Shown: in pieces, positions 12,001 to 23,173 of the stretch | Position numbering within the stretch: the first letter of the stretch is position 1 | Layout: each line of letters opens with the position of its first letter | Assembly: GCA_946803715.1 (NCBI GenBank) | Contig: CAMPET010000028.1 | Location: 395,605 to 459,604, forward strand | Origin: Beroe ovata | Lineage: Eukaryota; Ctenophora; Nuda; Beroida; Beroidae | Length of the DNA: 64,000 bases | Direction: 5' to 3' | Notes under the pieces: generated by a model | What the model saw: the letters and a program-made list of their open reading frames with translations, nothing else | Told to the model about the DNA's origin: nothing | The model's database searches: none | Translations under genes and position numbers: made by a program

Positions 12001-14715
12001 ATACACGGGTGCGGCTACGGCACTGAACAACAAGACAGCTGCCACCCGCTCTGTTAAGAACAACTATGACAAAGTGGTTGACATGCTCGCAACCATGCAT
12101 GAGGTAATGTTCGCTTTGACTTAATTTATGTTTCCACTTTTGCCTACAACGGCCGATAGTGGGTACGAAACTGATGGTGTATTTAGTTTCAGGTATTATT
12201 TACTCCTCCAGGTGTATACAGTAGCGGCATTCGAGACCCTGTGGGAGAGGCTACGATCACTTCACATCGAGGCTAACGGCACAAGGGAGGATTTCGATGC
12301 AGAAAAGTACGGTGACCTCAATAACCCCACTCTTCTTGAAGACAGGATCAACAGTGAAGATGACTTTCGGTCGTTCATGGGGTGAGTGAAACAGAAATAA
12401 CTTGCCCCTAAGCAGCTCTGCTGTTCTGCATAAGAACACGGATGCAACGTAACCCGGGTCAGCTGATCTCCATATTAGCATATTAAACGTGTTGGTATCA
12501 TTTGGATTCAATATAAACTATCATGTAACTGATGAGGGTGTCTCAAAAGTTGAAACGTTGAAATGTAGCGGTAACAGTAGCTTGCTTTCCAATCGTTACA
12601 TAACATTGTTACATCACACCTATTCGGTGCGAATTGCCCAAATTTCACTCGGCTTCGCCTCGAGAAATATGGACAAATACGCACCTCATAGGTGTGATGT
12701 AACATTATGTTACCTGCTACAGATCCATCACTTCCATGCTGTTGGATTATTTGGTGGACCTGCGAGGTTCAGATTGGGCCAGGAGCAACCACAAATGCCA
12801 GCTCTGTGGGATGGTGTTCAGTGTTCCAAACACTTTGAGGAAACACCGAGAGAAAGTGCACCAACAGAGATCAGCTAGTGTACCAAATAATGAAGATGGA
12901 AAGTGAGTCTGAAATAAAAGTACTTAGAACAAAACATCTGTATCCATGTAACAAGATCACTGGCAAATTGATTGAATATCTACCTCAGGTACAACTACTG
13001 TGTATCTCTCTACTTCAATATCCTCCTGTTCCTGAACACAGAGGATGCAGTTAGGGAAGGCGATGCGGATCGCGAAGAGTTATGCCAGCGTTTCATCCTC
13101 CTCTTCTTGAGAAAAAAGGGGAAGAAAAAGTAAGTAATATTATTGAGTATACACTATATCTCAATAAACTATACACTAAACTCAATAATTAATGTCAGTA
13201 CAGTACAATCGCGTTAAAGAAAGTGACTGTTCAAACTGCTCCAGCGACGCACCCTTGTTGTCTGGCTCTAAATAATCCCCTGTGTGTCCCTATATTCCAT
13301 CCTTTTTGTCCCATTCCGAGAAGTTTGAGCCCTATCCGGAAAATTGGCAAGCACAATTAGGTATATATTTGTTCAATGTTCTCCTATTATAGGTATACTA
13401 CAATAGGTATTAGGTATACTAGCTATATTAAAAAGTTATAAGATGATATTAATATTATTATGAATTTCAGTTACGTCAAGGCGTGTCTTCGGAAACTGGT
13501 GACAAACAAGATCTCGTTGCCGGCACAGGATGAACATGCCATGAGGCATAATGCCTACGTTGGTTAGTATAGTATTTAATTATTGTAGCAATGGCACTAA
13601 AACTTAGGTAGTTAACTCTCTAGAAACTAACAATCTACATGATAGTTTAATAGCATATACCTGCAAATTTTCTAGGTCTACGCGATGGAAAAGGCCATAG
13701 GATATCGAACGATATGGCAGCTGAGAGATACATAGGTCTGACGAAAAAGTACAGTAGGAAATCAACAGTGGGATCGATCCAAAAAGCTGCTAGCACTGTT
13801 GGACTAGTGAGTCAGTGTTCTGCCCAGTACTGTCAGAACTCAAAAGGTAAGTGTATAACAAATCTTTTACACTATTTACAGTTTACACATGACATATTTT
13901 ACTTATATCATGTTTTAGTCAGATATTGCACCATCCTTCGAGCAAATTGTGCGATCCGTCTAGCAGTAGCAGTCATCCAGTAACACGGCAGTTAAAGATG
14001 GCATTTGATGTATGTCCTACTGGCGTCTTGGATTCAATTGATACTAGCGCGCTCGAGGCGCTCACGGCTCTACTGGAGGGATTCTGGACGGATCGCTCAA
14101 TATGTCCTATTTCGTTGATAATTTTCAGTAATTTTAATTTCAAATGGTGTTCCATGAAATTAAATGATTCAGGTATCAGGAAGACCAGAGCCAAGAAACC
14201 GCTGAGGAAAATCAGAGAGATTGTGGACAGCCTGAAAGAGGAAGAGATTTTCGTGAAGAAAGCAGGCAGAGCACCTTTCCCAGGATTCGAGCACATGAGG
14301 CAAAACTTTATGTTCGACGAATCCTGTAGGGTGAGTCTCGGAATTAAGATCTTTGCCAATGTAATAGTTATCTAAGCTATAAGTAATATGGCATATTTTC
14401 ATCACTCTAGTAATTTTTCCCTGTGTTTTTATCTGTCTGCGTGGGAGAACAAGGATGCAAAACATTCAGCAAGTGAAAAATTTAAAGTTTCCTCGAATTC
14501 ACCAAAACTCTGTTTAAATCACGACGAAACTTAGTCTATTTCAGAACGATATCTATTCACATGTTGGCAAGTTTATCAAGAACACGAAGAAACAACTCGG
14601 AGTTGATCAGGAAAGGTCAACAGAACCTAATAATGTAAACTGTGACTCATCGGAATCCAGTTGTTGTGAGTCTAGTTCGGATGAAAGTGCAAGTTCTGAC
14701 GATGAGTTTAGTTAG
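9024..14715 (+). CDS. DUF6589-like protein, candidate DDE transposase-related, 16 exons
   Basis: Exons: 9024-9149, 9424-9544, 9765-9989, 10078-10195, 10281-10417, 10660-10832, 11195-11299, 11532-11678, 11951-12103, 12212-12381, 12723-12902, 12989-13129, 13471-13562, 13676-13846, 14173-14330, 14545-14715. All phases agree and the sum is 796 codons. The order of conserved blocks resembles the metazoan and fungal DUF6589 family as I remember it: LFIGDN (about 190), LPTPSSIP..THIPCLKQY..MPHAY (about 245-300), GVL..ILDEVLKHIP (about 303-332), FAGDQLTFSRT (about 341), then AMRHNAYVG..G.GH.ISNDMAAERY (about 620-647) and a final EEIFVKKAGRA.PGFEHMRQN block. D193, D344 and E646 could form an RNase H-like triad (inference). 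A C2H2 finger (C517, C520, H533, H538) is inserted. The tail is Ser/Asp-rich. More 5' exons may exist. Confidence 0.75.
9242..9372. mobile_element. MITE-like foldback element, intron 1 of the DUF6589-like gene
   Basis: Inverted repeats of about 24 bp (GTATTCTTGGGGAGGG.TCCC and its complement near 9347-9371) bound a 130-bp segment that contains no coding sequence. Inner part carries three copies of TTGGTTGATCTC-like words. Non-autonomous DNA transposon by structure; no clear target duplication was identified. Confidence 0.7.
12594..12717. mobile_element. MITE-like foldback element, intron 10 of the DUF6589-like gene
   Basis: Arms beginning GTTACATAACATTGTTACAT and ending ATGTAACATTATGTTAC pair over about 50 bases, including TACATCACACCTAT against ATAGGTGTGATGTA. 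The centre holds GGCTTCGCC. The whole 124-bp unit can fold into one hairpin. No coding capacity. Confidence 0.75.
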
Positions 14716-14803
14716 TAAATGGTTCGTAAACTGGTAAAGTGGAGTGTTACTGAAATTATGACGTTTTTGAGTTTTGTGATCGAAGATGTAATTATTTTTT
14801 TGC

Positions 14804-14809
14804 AATAAA
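14804..14809 (+). terminator. Poly(A) signal AATAAA of the DUF6589-like gene
   Basis: A canonical AATAAA about 90 bp after the stop codon at 14715, followed by a T/GT-rich tract (GTTTGTAACAAGTTTTTT), consistent with the cleavage site lying before the RecQ-type gene. It shows the two genes are probably separate transcripts. Confidence 0.6.
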
Positions 14810-15018
14810 GTTTGTAACAAGTTTTTTATATACTATGCGATGTTACAAGTTTATCAACCATCATCATAAAAAACCGGGTCCCATAAGAGTGATTTTGAGA
14901 ATTGACTTCGGGTTTTCAATCAGATTCTAATCAAATAATACATACATGTAGGTCGTAGGACGTAGGTGGTTCCTATTCTAATTTCACGGTTCTGTTCAGT
15001 AGTCAATGCTAACAAGTG

Positions 15019-18000
15019 ATGCAGGGGACCAACAATGATGAAACGAATGTGATCACTACAACTGGTACGTACTGTAACAAAAATCGACGTTATGACATTC
15101 AATTATTTGGTATCATCACACATTTCAGTCACACATTTTCAGTCTGCCTTAAGGAGATGGAGAAGTTTGGAGTTAAGTTAAGAGATGAGCAGAAAATAGT
15201 GATAGATTCGCTTTGTAGTGGCAAAAACTCATATTGTGTCCTCCCAACAGGTATTCATTGGTTGAAATTTGAATATAACATCCCCAATTATGCAATATGT
15301 ACCTACAAATAATTCTCGATTTGTGGCTAACATAAACTCCTAGGTAGTGGGAAGAGTATGATATTTATATCGTACATTATGGGGATGAAAGCAATTTGCG
15401 ATGCGGGCAGTTTTTTATGCGTTGTTGTATGCCCGCTCCTGTCACTGAATAAAAATCATTCTGCCACTTTTGATCACGTGAGTCAGATAATGGAGTTTCA
15501 GTAATAAACCTTCATCATTGTTGCCATTTAGCCTTGAAAGGGGAGTAAAGAGTTTCAACAGTTTTCTCGCAGTTTGGTATCAGGTTTTGGGATATCAACA
15601 GTACTGATAGTGGTACATGTGACACGGAACCAGATGTTCTAATCGCTAACCCTGAAGCTCTCTATTCAATGAGAAAGGTATATTTGCATATCTTTGTGAT
15701 TTTATTGCTGTGAGTTGTGGATGTTGTCACCTTTAGAGTTAAATCAAATCAGTTTCAACTTGAGTGTATGTCAATGCATTCAGGGATTTTAAAGCAATGA
15801 AATCATATAAATTAGCATTGCAGAAAGTTAAAAAGTTCAGAAGCGTACAGAATGTTCTTTGTGTACTGGATGAAGTACACACCCTTCTTAGTTGGGGGAC
15901 GAGTTTCAGACCTACATTTCGGCATATCGATGGCATGATATCATTATTCAAGGTTTGCTACTTACGTTGATCAAATATCAATTCATGACCGGTTATGATT
16001 CCGTAACCCATATTTATGGACTTGCTTCCAGAAGCGTCCAACAATACTGGCATTAACGGCTACTATAACTCGCGGGAACAAGCAGACTCTGTATGATGAA
16101 CTCGGGTTGCATTATGCGGACACATTCGAGCTCATCAGGTTCGTGACTTTGTCATGCGTCATTCAAATTCAACATTCATTTGAATTTGATCACATTGCGA
16201 AACTTATCTCACTCAAATACTTCACAGAAACCCGGTCAGGTCAAATATGTCTTTCATAACGATACCCGAAACCATCAACCGGGCCTATTTAGGGCAATTA
16301 GGAAGGCTAGCCGACTCCTGTGGAGTTCAAACCCCAAAAACTATTATATTCACACATACCACAGAGGAAGCAATCACAATAAAAAACTTGATTTTTGAGG
16401 TTTGGAGAAACGAATATGCTCGTTATGTATCAGGTGTTGTTAGTTATCGAAAATTGTTTTGTCAACTTTTGTTAGTTTTTCAACTAATGGATAAACTCCA
16501 GGATATGAACAACAAGAACTTGGTCAACTGGTGCACCGGAGCTAACACGGCAGACCACAGAAACAATGTTGTCGAATCGTTATTAATAGAAAGCAGTCCC
16601 GTGAGGATTATGATAGCTACTTCTCTTCTCAGTTTAGGTGTCGACATGAAGGGTAAGCCACAGATTGAATCAGGCAGCCTCAGAAACTACATCCATATAG
16701 AGGGTGTGTCAGAAAAAAGTGGACAAAATTAAACGTCCATATCTCAGCTTTTGTAACGAGTTTCTGGATCAAATTTGGAACTCTGATGTGAATGTTATTG
16801 TCCCCTTATTTTTGACACACCCTGTATCATATCAAGAAAACAGGTGTGGTCCTATTTTTGTATGGCCCTATGTATTTTTCTATTGTCGGTTCCCCGTTTT
16901 TACGTTATTTATCCTCCCTCAAGGGGTAAAGTATGTCATCGTTACAAAAATGACGAACGACTTGGAAGACTTCCTACAGAGAGCTGGTGAAGTGATAATC
17001 ACGCCTAATGCTAGGAGACATCATTTTTGTTTTATAATAGGGTTATTATATACTATACACTTCATCTTAATAGAAATCGTGATAACATGTCATACCCACA
17101 GGTAGAGGCGGTAGGGATGGGTGCGACACCTATTGCATTCTGTTCTCCAAGAAAAAGAACCTTGCCTCGAGCAGATATGCAGAGTTGTACAGGACAAACG
17201 AATCGGAGTGTGCAAGAGCCGTGCTGAACCGTTTTTTCGAGGGTTTGAGATATTCATAAGCCAGCTTTAGTTCCTCATGACTCATGATTTAATGATGCGA
17301 CCATATTAGCATATTAACATAGTTTACTGCACACAATGTACAGGGTATGCAAAAACACAATAAAGGTCTCGGTTTATAACTCAGCTAATACTGAATTAAA
17401 TTATGGAGAATACTTTTTCATATTTTTACCGCCAAAGTTTTAAGTTCCTTGTCAAAAAGTGAAAAAGTTATCAGCAAAAATGATACATGAGATTTGAAGT
17501 CCGGAGTTGTTCTGATGCAGAAAAACCAAATTTTGCTGATAACTTCTACAGTTTTTGGGTAGGAAAATGTGTGGCCAATGTCAGTCATCAGAAGCTAAGC
17601 TGCATGGTTTACTTTTGTTGCATTTTTGACGCACTATTTATGATAATGGTACCTGTGAACTTCTCCATAGGGACAGCCAGAGAATACTCTGGAACTGACG
17701 AATGTTGTTCTTACTGCTGTCACAACTTTGGAGACTCTTTGGTGTCTTCTTTTATCAATATTAGCTTGGGACAGGAGATGAAGACTGAAAGAATATTCGA
17801 TCAAGGTAAATTTTGAAGAGTCAATAGTTAAAACTGTTGTAAATACCACCAACTATGCTGTTTTGTAGAAACCTACTTTATTTCCAATGTCAAGTGTTGC
17901 CCTTATGTTTTGCTGGACTGTAATCCATAGATATGGACTGTAATGATCATATCTATTTCTCTAGACCACAAGACACGCAAGGTTTCACTACAAGATAGAC

Positions 18001-18251
18001 AATCATTGAAACGTTCACTTGAGGAACTTCGGCAGAAGATAAATGTAGAGGAGTTTGGCAACTCCTGTATATCACCTTGTCTTCTGACGAACGGAGTTAT
18101 AAAACAGCTGATTACTAACGCCCGATTCATATTCTGCGAGGGGGACGTTAGAATGATACTAGGCCAGCATGATGAAACATGTCAACAAGTATTCAAATTG
18201 TTTTCAGAAGAGTTCACTGACATGTATGATGATGAGATGGATACTATGTAG
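15019..18251 (+). CDS. Compact RecQ-type DNA helicase, 12 exons
   Basis: Exons: 15019-15064, 15143-15250, 15344-15477, 15573-15677, 15824-15952, 16032-16138, 16228-16399, 16502-16652, 16924-16986, 17102-17242, 17671-17805, 17965-18251; phases agree, 525 residues. Motif order is RecQ: Walker A VLPTGSGKS (about 48-56), LIANPEAL, DEVH box with LLSWGTSFRPTF (about 147-162), LALTATITRG (about 180), PKTIIFTHTTEEA, VRIMIATSLLSLGVDMKG and motif VI QRAGRGGRDG (about 336-345), where the splice site falls in the middle. After it come a lone Cys (ESEC) and ECCSYCC, matching the RecQ Zn-binding cysteines. No RQC winged helix or HRDC domain is seen; the tail is a charged helix. DEVH instead of DEAH is a small departure. 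The 3'-5' DNA unwinding role is family knowledge. It starts about 300 bp after the DUF6589-like gene on the same strand. The first exon is the least certain. Confidence 0.85.
16700..16824. mobile_element. Tc1/mariner-type MITE in intron 8 of the RecQ-type gene
   Basis: A 125-bp segment with terminal inverted repeats (GAGGGTGTGTCAGAAAAAAG at the left; complement CAGGGTGTGTCAAAAATAAG at the right), directly flanked by TA on both sides. TA target duplications are characteristic of Tc1/mariner-type transposition. It has no coding capacity, so it would have been moved by an element elsewhere. Confidence 0.85.
17340..17500. mobile_element. Possible half of a related MITE, intron 10 of the RecQ-type gene
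   Basis: After a TA at about 17338 the sequence CAGGGTATGCAAAAACAC begins, like the terminal repeat of the element at 16700-16824, and is followed by TTATAACTCAGCT, comparable to CATATCTCAGCTT in that element. A matching right end was not found. Confidence 0.3.
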
Positions 18252-18391
18252 GAGACAACTGTTCAAACAGAAACAAGTTCAGAATTTGAGTTGATTATTA
18301 AAATGTCTCAAGCATGACTATGTAAATGTTTCCAGATTGAATAGAGGTTTCGAAATTTCAAACTATCGTGTTTTAGCAATAATGGTACTCA

Positions 18392-18397
18392 AATAAA
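18392..18397 (+). terminator. Poly(A) signal AATAAA of the RecQ-type gene
   Basis: AATAAA about 140 bp after the stop codon at 18251, in AT-rich context. Position fits a short 3' untranslated region. Confidence 0.5.
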
Positions 18398-19178
18398 TCA
18401 AAAGTATTTTACTGGGTCCTGGCACAAACAAATTTCAAAGAATCATAAAATAGGTAAAGCCATAGGTAGTACACAGATATCCTTTGACAAAAGAGTGGAT
18501 GCTCAAATCTAAACATCTTGACCAATACATCTTATTGAGAGTTAAGTAACTGATTTGGCAGTGCACAAGACCGTATACATTATATACAATGCATTGCAAA
18601 TACACATATGTATCCAACAGTCACTCCTATACATACATAATTGCAGCGCCGAATCATTGCGGAGGTTTTAGACGACTCATTTTTTTCGCTNGAAATGAAG
18701 AAGCTTTGTCGACAAATGATTTCCATCGACTTGTGTTGCTTTATGGCAAAACTTTTATATTATATTATTATATATTCAACTTCTGAGACAACAGACTGCA
18801 CCTGACTGTATTGTAGGATTTCACCTTACCGTCGGTGCCCTCAATTTTCATTCCGCCAGCAAGGGTAGGGTGAAATCTTACAAATGACTTTAGGTCTGTT
18901 GGAAACCCTATAGCTATAGTTATAGTTTTGATTATTTGTTTGAGTACATGGCAAATGCAGTATAGCAAGGATCTCCATTGTCTTCAACCGGCTAGGCAAG
19001 TCTGTCTTGACCAAAGTTGCATTCATTACTTTCTTTCCTTTGATTCTGTGTGCCAACACAATAATTCATTGGAATAAGCTAGTCATAATGTGAGATATGA
19101 GAAAAAGGGACTGACCATATAATTTATCTACAGTCAAACTTTGTTATCCGTAAACTTCAACACACTTATGTTGTAGAC
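18398..19178. other. Intergenic spacer
   Basis: AT-rich spacer between the RecQ-type and FHA genes with one ambiguous base at 18691. It contains a near-inverted pair around 18818-18885 (AGGATTTCACCTTACC and GGTAGGGTGAAATCTTAC), which could be a small foldback element. No coding signal was found. Confidence 0.5.
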
Positions 19179-21125
19179 ATGACAATGGCTGAGATAAAAT
19201 GTGGTTCTGATGGGATGGTTTCAAAGAAACAGTGGTGCCTCTGTCCCCTCAACTCAGAGGATATGATGGGAGATATTTTGCTTCCAGACAAAGGGGAAGT
19301 TAAAATTGGCAGAGCTATTCTTGGGGTAGGTTCTATCTGTTATGAAGTTTTGATCTAGTTGCCTTTGATTTGTTGCCTTTTCAAAGAAACTAGATTTCCT
19401 GATACAATGATTGATTTGCATCAGATAAATGACAGAAAAATCTCAAGAAACCATTTGGGATTACGTATTCAAGATAGTGAACTCTCTATAAAGCTGGTAT
19501 GTAGCTGTATTTTGATGAATTTTCAGCATAGGAGTCAATCGTAGAGACAAATATGATGAAACTTTTCACTCCTTTAATGTTTAGTTGCACAAGAATCCTT
19601 GCCATGTAAAGAAAGTTGGTCAGCCAGTTGCTCAGGACATCCCTGCTGATAGATTCATCCAACTTGGAGAGGGTGACCAAATCAGTTTGATGTGTACTTA
19701 TGCTTATGCTGTTGATTATAAAGATATCAACTCTGCTCAGCCCCCCAAATTCAGAAGTCGATCAAGTGAGTCATAACATATGCACATATATCTGTTGCAA
19801 ATGTTCTTTGTTAATTTTCTCCTGTGTCAGAAATATATTATCCCAATTTAATCATGTTTCAGGTTCAGTTTTAACTACTGCCACAGTGACCGTTGGCCCT
19901 GTGTGTGAGCCACCTAGTCCTCAAATGCAACAGAGACATCATTTTGTTAACTATGCTGCAGTGGTGCCAAGAGAGTTTGAAAGAGGTTTGTCCTATTGAT
20001 TGTGCTCTTCAAATCAAGAAATTTTAACTTTATTCCCATTTCTCAAGGAGTAGGTGGTTTACTTCTTTGTAATGATCAATATTCTACATCATCAAAGGAG
20101 CAGTCCCTGAAGAAGAGGAGATTGAAGATGATGCCCTTCCACAAGGAGACTTGCAATCCCACATGAGCTGGAGAGAGCCTGATAAAGGTTTGGAAATCGA
20201 AAACATGCAATATTTTACCATGATGATTATTATGTGTTTGTATTGTATAATCATAATGATGCTTCATTCAATATGTTATTTCTTATGAAAGTGGATACTG
20301 GATAGTGTTAGTATCAGTGTTTCCATTCACTCTGTGTTGACTTCACATTAGCAAGCAATTTGCTTCCCAGGATGTTTATTCATCAATCAAGTTTCTATGC
20401 TGGCAAATCTTGTAAATTGCAGGTTCTGTCTTCCTATCATGTTACGGGCCTTCCAGAAACACTAACATGGAAGGTATAACTGTATTGTATCAAGTACCTA
20501 ATGTGCATTTGATCACCACGGCTACCCATTTTGATAACTGCTTGTTACTTACAAAATTCTCATATTTCAGCAGCAAATATGGGAATTGCAGATTTTTTGG
20601 GACGAAATATATTTGCTGTACTATGAATTATGATATACATGTTCTACATGATTTCATCGTCGCCTCAGTTTGTATGGCAGAGATTAACTGTAGTAAATTC
20701 TGTTGTAAAATCAATGGCAATGTAGTATTCACCATAATCTTGCATATTTCAGATGTACCTGGTCCAGACCGCTATCATCAGGACTGGTTGCTGATCAGCA
20801 TCACAGATGATGTCAGGGAAGTACAGCCGCGCAGTGTCTTGCCTCAGCATCCAGAGATGGATGAAGAAGCAGATGATGTTAGTCTCTTCTCCAATCACAG
20901 TGAAGAGAAATATTCGCACAGGTATTATGTTTTGTTACATTGAGACTTTTTTGACTTCGTTTATAAATTAAGACTAAAAAATGTTGTAACTAAGTCCTCC
21001 TGATGCCAAATATCCAACATTACACCTCTTTCAGACAAGTCTATAACCAGCAAGTACCTCCAAAGCCTAAAGCAAAGCTAATATGGCGGAATATATGCGG
21101 GAAAACACCAAATCAGAATGAATAG
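19179..21125 (+). CDS. FHA-domain protein, APLF-like, 8 exons
   Basis: Exons: 19179-19329, 19387-19496, 19585-19765, 19863-19985, 20098-20187, 20423-20473, 20753-20921, 21035-21125; phases agree, 321 residues. The N-terminal third is a forkhead-associated domain: VKIGRAILG, then INDRKISRNHLGLRI (the R..S.NH phosphothreonine-binding core), then LHKNPCHVKK and FIQLGEGDQISLM. The S-R-N-H core and the K-N-P-C segment resemble the FHA domains of the DNA-end-joining factors APLF, PNKP and aprataxin, closest to APLF (SR.HAIL, HTNPCF), which bind CK2-phosphorylated XRCC1/XRCC4. The rest is low-complexity, Pro- and acidic-rich, and ends in a basic segment PKPKAKLIWRN. No PAR-binding zinc fingers and no kinase or phosphatase domain are present, so it is not a full APLF or PNKP. 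Role in DNA repair is inference. Confidence 0.7.
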
Positions 21126-22441
21126 ATTCGCTTCCCCTCATCCCATTTCCTCAGACACAGAACGGGTACTTGATAAGCGGTTATTGGTCATGGAACAGGG
21201 ATATTTATATGTTTTTGATCATGAACTACGAGAAAGCTTATGAATATCTCGAAATGTCTCATCAATATTCAAATTTTTTACAAGTTTATATTGTTAGAGC
21301 CGGGATAAAGCTCTGTTACTCCCATTACTAATGCCCGTTCGAGCTTTGTGATATATCCAAGAGCACAATCTCGAATTACCAACTTGGAAGATCGAATATT
21401 AATAGGCTAATCCAATTTCCTGTGACTGTGTTATACAATAACTAAGTTTTCATTTTGTTATTTTGAACCAGATTTTTATTGAAAGACATCATGAGTTCAT
21501 TTGATTTGTTTTAAAGTGATTAAGCATTGATTATTTTTGATTATGCACAAAGAGAAATAAATTTCTATCCAGCATGCTGTATTTTGATTTTCGTTGTTCC
21601 TATAAATCAATGCGCAGGTTTTTATAGCCAGAGCTTCTACTTGGATATAAATAAGTAGGTATGTGCGTACAGTCTTAACATATGTACCTGACCAGACTTG
21701 TGATTGTTATTGGACATTCGATACATGAACATTGAATTTCCTGCTCCCATTCTTAATGGCACGTGAAAATTTTGTACAATCACATGTCAAGCAGGTTTAA
21801 TGACATTTAAGATTAAAATAAATTGATTGAATTATCTTGTATTTTGAGATAAGGAATCAGACACGATAACACTGTTAAAGTTTTATGTTGCCCTAATCGT
21901 GAGTGTATCGCATTATGTGTTGAATTTGGGCCAGAGAATGAGGACATTGTATGGTATTGTATTGGTATGAGTCAGAGGTTATGTGAAGTCGTTTGACACT
22001 AAGCTGATTCAAAAGACTATAAGAGTCAGCTGGTCAGAGAGATGGTTAACTTTCTGATATGGTTTGATCTGATCTTACCTCTGGTTAATTGTCAATTTAC
22101 TGGCCTAATTAGGTAATTATGTAATATGTTTTTAATGAAGTTGTTTGAATTTGATCAATTTTTATTAGATAGATAGATTTTATAACAATTTTATTGGATG
22201 TATTGACTGACATGACATTTGATTTATATATTTTGAATAAATTATTTTAATTTCAGAATCTCAATCGCTTGTAGTTTCATTTATTGTACAAAATACATGA
22301 AATTTTGTTTTGAAGCTGAGAATTGAGAAGCACTAACTAGCTAAGTGAGACGGATCGATCGTTTTAGGAATGGTACTATAAAGCTACGAATGAGAGAGGC
22401 GATTAGCTTCGTTTTTTGACTCTAGAACAACCATAGGAAAG
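21126..22441. other. Intergenic, AT-rich
   Basis: About 1.3 kb with no coding signal. AATAAA at 21556-21561 may serve the FHA gene. A TATA-like ACTATAAAG at about 22374 lies about 65 bp before the first ATG of the tandem gene family. Confidence 0.45.
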
Positions 22442-23173
22442 ATGGCTGACTTTTCAGAATCAGTTGCTCCCATTGTAGAGTATTTCAAGACACATCCCCA
22501 ATCTCATCAAGGTCCCCCAATGTTGTACCAAGCATTCTCTCAGCTGGACAGATCCCGACTACCTGATGTCATTGAGAGTGTTGCAGGTTCTGATGACATG
22601 TTTATAGAGAGAGACTCAAGGAGGAGCGCTAACACCAGAATTAACACTCATATCACCAAGAATCAGGAACATCATGCAGATGTGATGTTAGGATTGCTCT
22701 ATCTGATGGTTGGTGGTGTTGATGAGGCTCATGACCTTGTGCTGCCCTACTCCCTCCCCTGTGACACTGATTGGGGCGGTCCGGCAGTGATAGATTCTCC
22801 TGCTCTGGGGAGTGCTTGCTACAGCCATGCACTTGTTCACCGGACAGAGGGGGTTCACCTGGGAGAATTAGGAATGGTTGGGTGGGATAACGCAAGATCA
22901 TGGTTTGATGAAACTCCCCAAGATTATCAGCTGTTTGATAAGGTGGGAGAAGAATTTGAGCAGTTGATCAGCCAATCATCTCTGAGTGATAGTGAAAGGA
23001 AACTGTTCCAAGGCGTCAAGGGAGAAGAAGAGGCATGGAATTGGAAAAGTATGTTGAAATTGTTTTCATTGTCTCAAAAGTCTGCTTCAGTGATAGATAT
23101 GTGTGATCAACTACACAATATGGAAATAGCAATGCTCTTTGATTATTGTAACAAAATTGTGAATGTCAGATGA
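22442..23173 (+). CDS. Unrecognised 243-residue protein, tandem copy 1
   Basis: Intronless. It begins MADFSESVAPIVEYFKTHPQ and is predicted mostly helical, with no signal peptide or membrane segment. The centre is His-rich: NQEHHADVMLGLLYLMVGG, then DEAHDLVLPYS, CDTDWGGPAV, ACYSHALVHRTEG, and GWDNARSWFDETP. The pattern H-A-(L/I)-(V/L)-H-R-x-E-G followed by W-(D/E)-N-A-x-x-W-F is the most conserved part among the three copies and looks like a functional core; I recall similar H-x-x-x-H-R-x-E-G...N-A-x-x-W words in uncharacterised fungal proteins but cannot name a family. The C-terminus differs most from copy 3. Its 5' leader (AAGCTACGAATGAGAGAGGCG) is shared with copies 2 and 3. Function unknown. 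Confidence 0.75.
   Translation: MADFSESVAPIVEYFKTHPQSHQGPPMLYQAFSQLDRSRLPDVIESVAGSDDMFIERDSRRSANTRINTHITKNQEHHADVMLGLLYLMVGGVDEAHDLVLPYSLPCDTDWGGPAVIDSPALGSACYSHALVHRTEGVHLGELGMVGWDNARSWFDETPQDYQLFDKVGEEFEQLISQSSLSDSERKLFQGVKGEEEAWNWKSMLKLFSLSQKSASVIDMCDQLHNMEIAMLFDYCNKIVNVR

Noticed and set aside
13919..14140. Possible extra exon of the DUF6589-like gene (frame through FDVCPTGVLDSID)
   Set aside because: All readings meet stops or wrong phases, and direct splicing from 13846 to 14173 restores a perfect frame.
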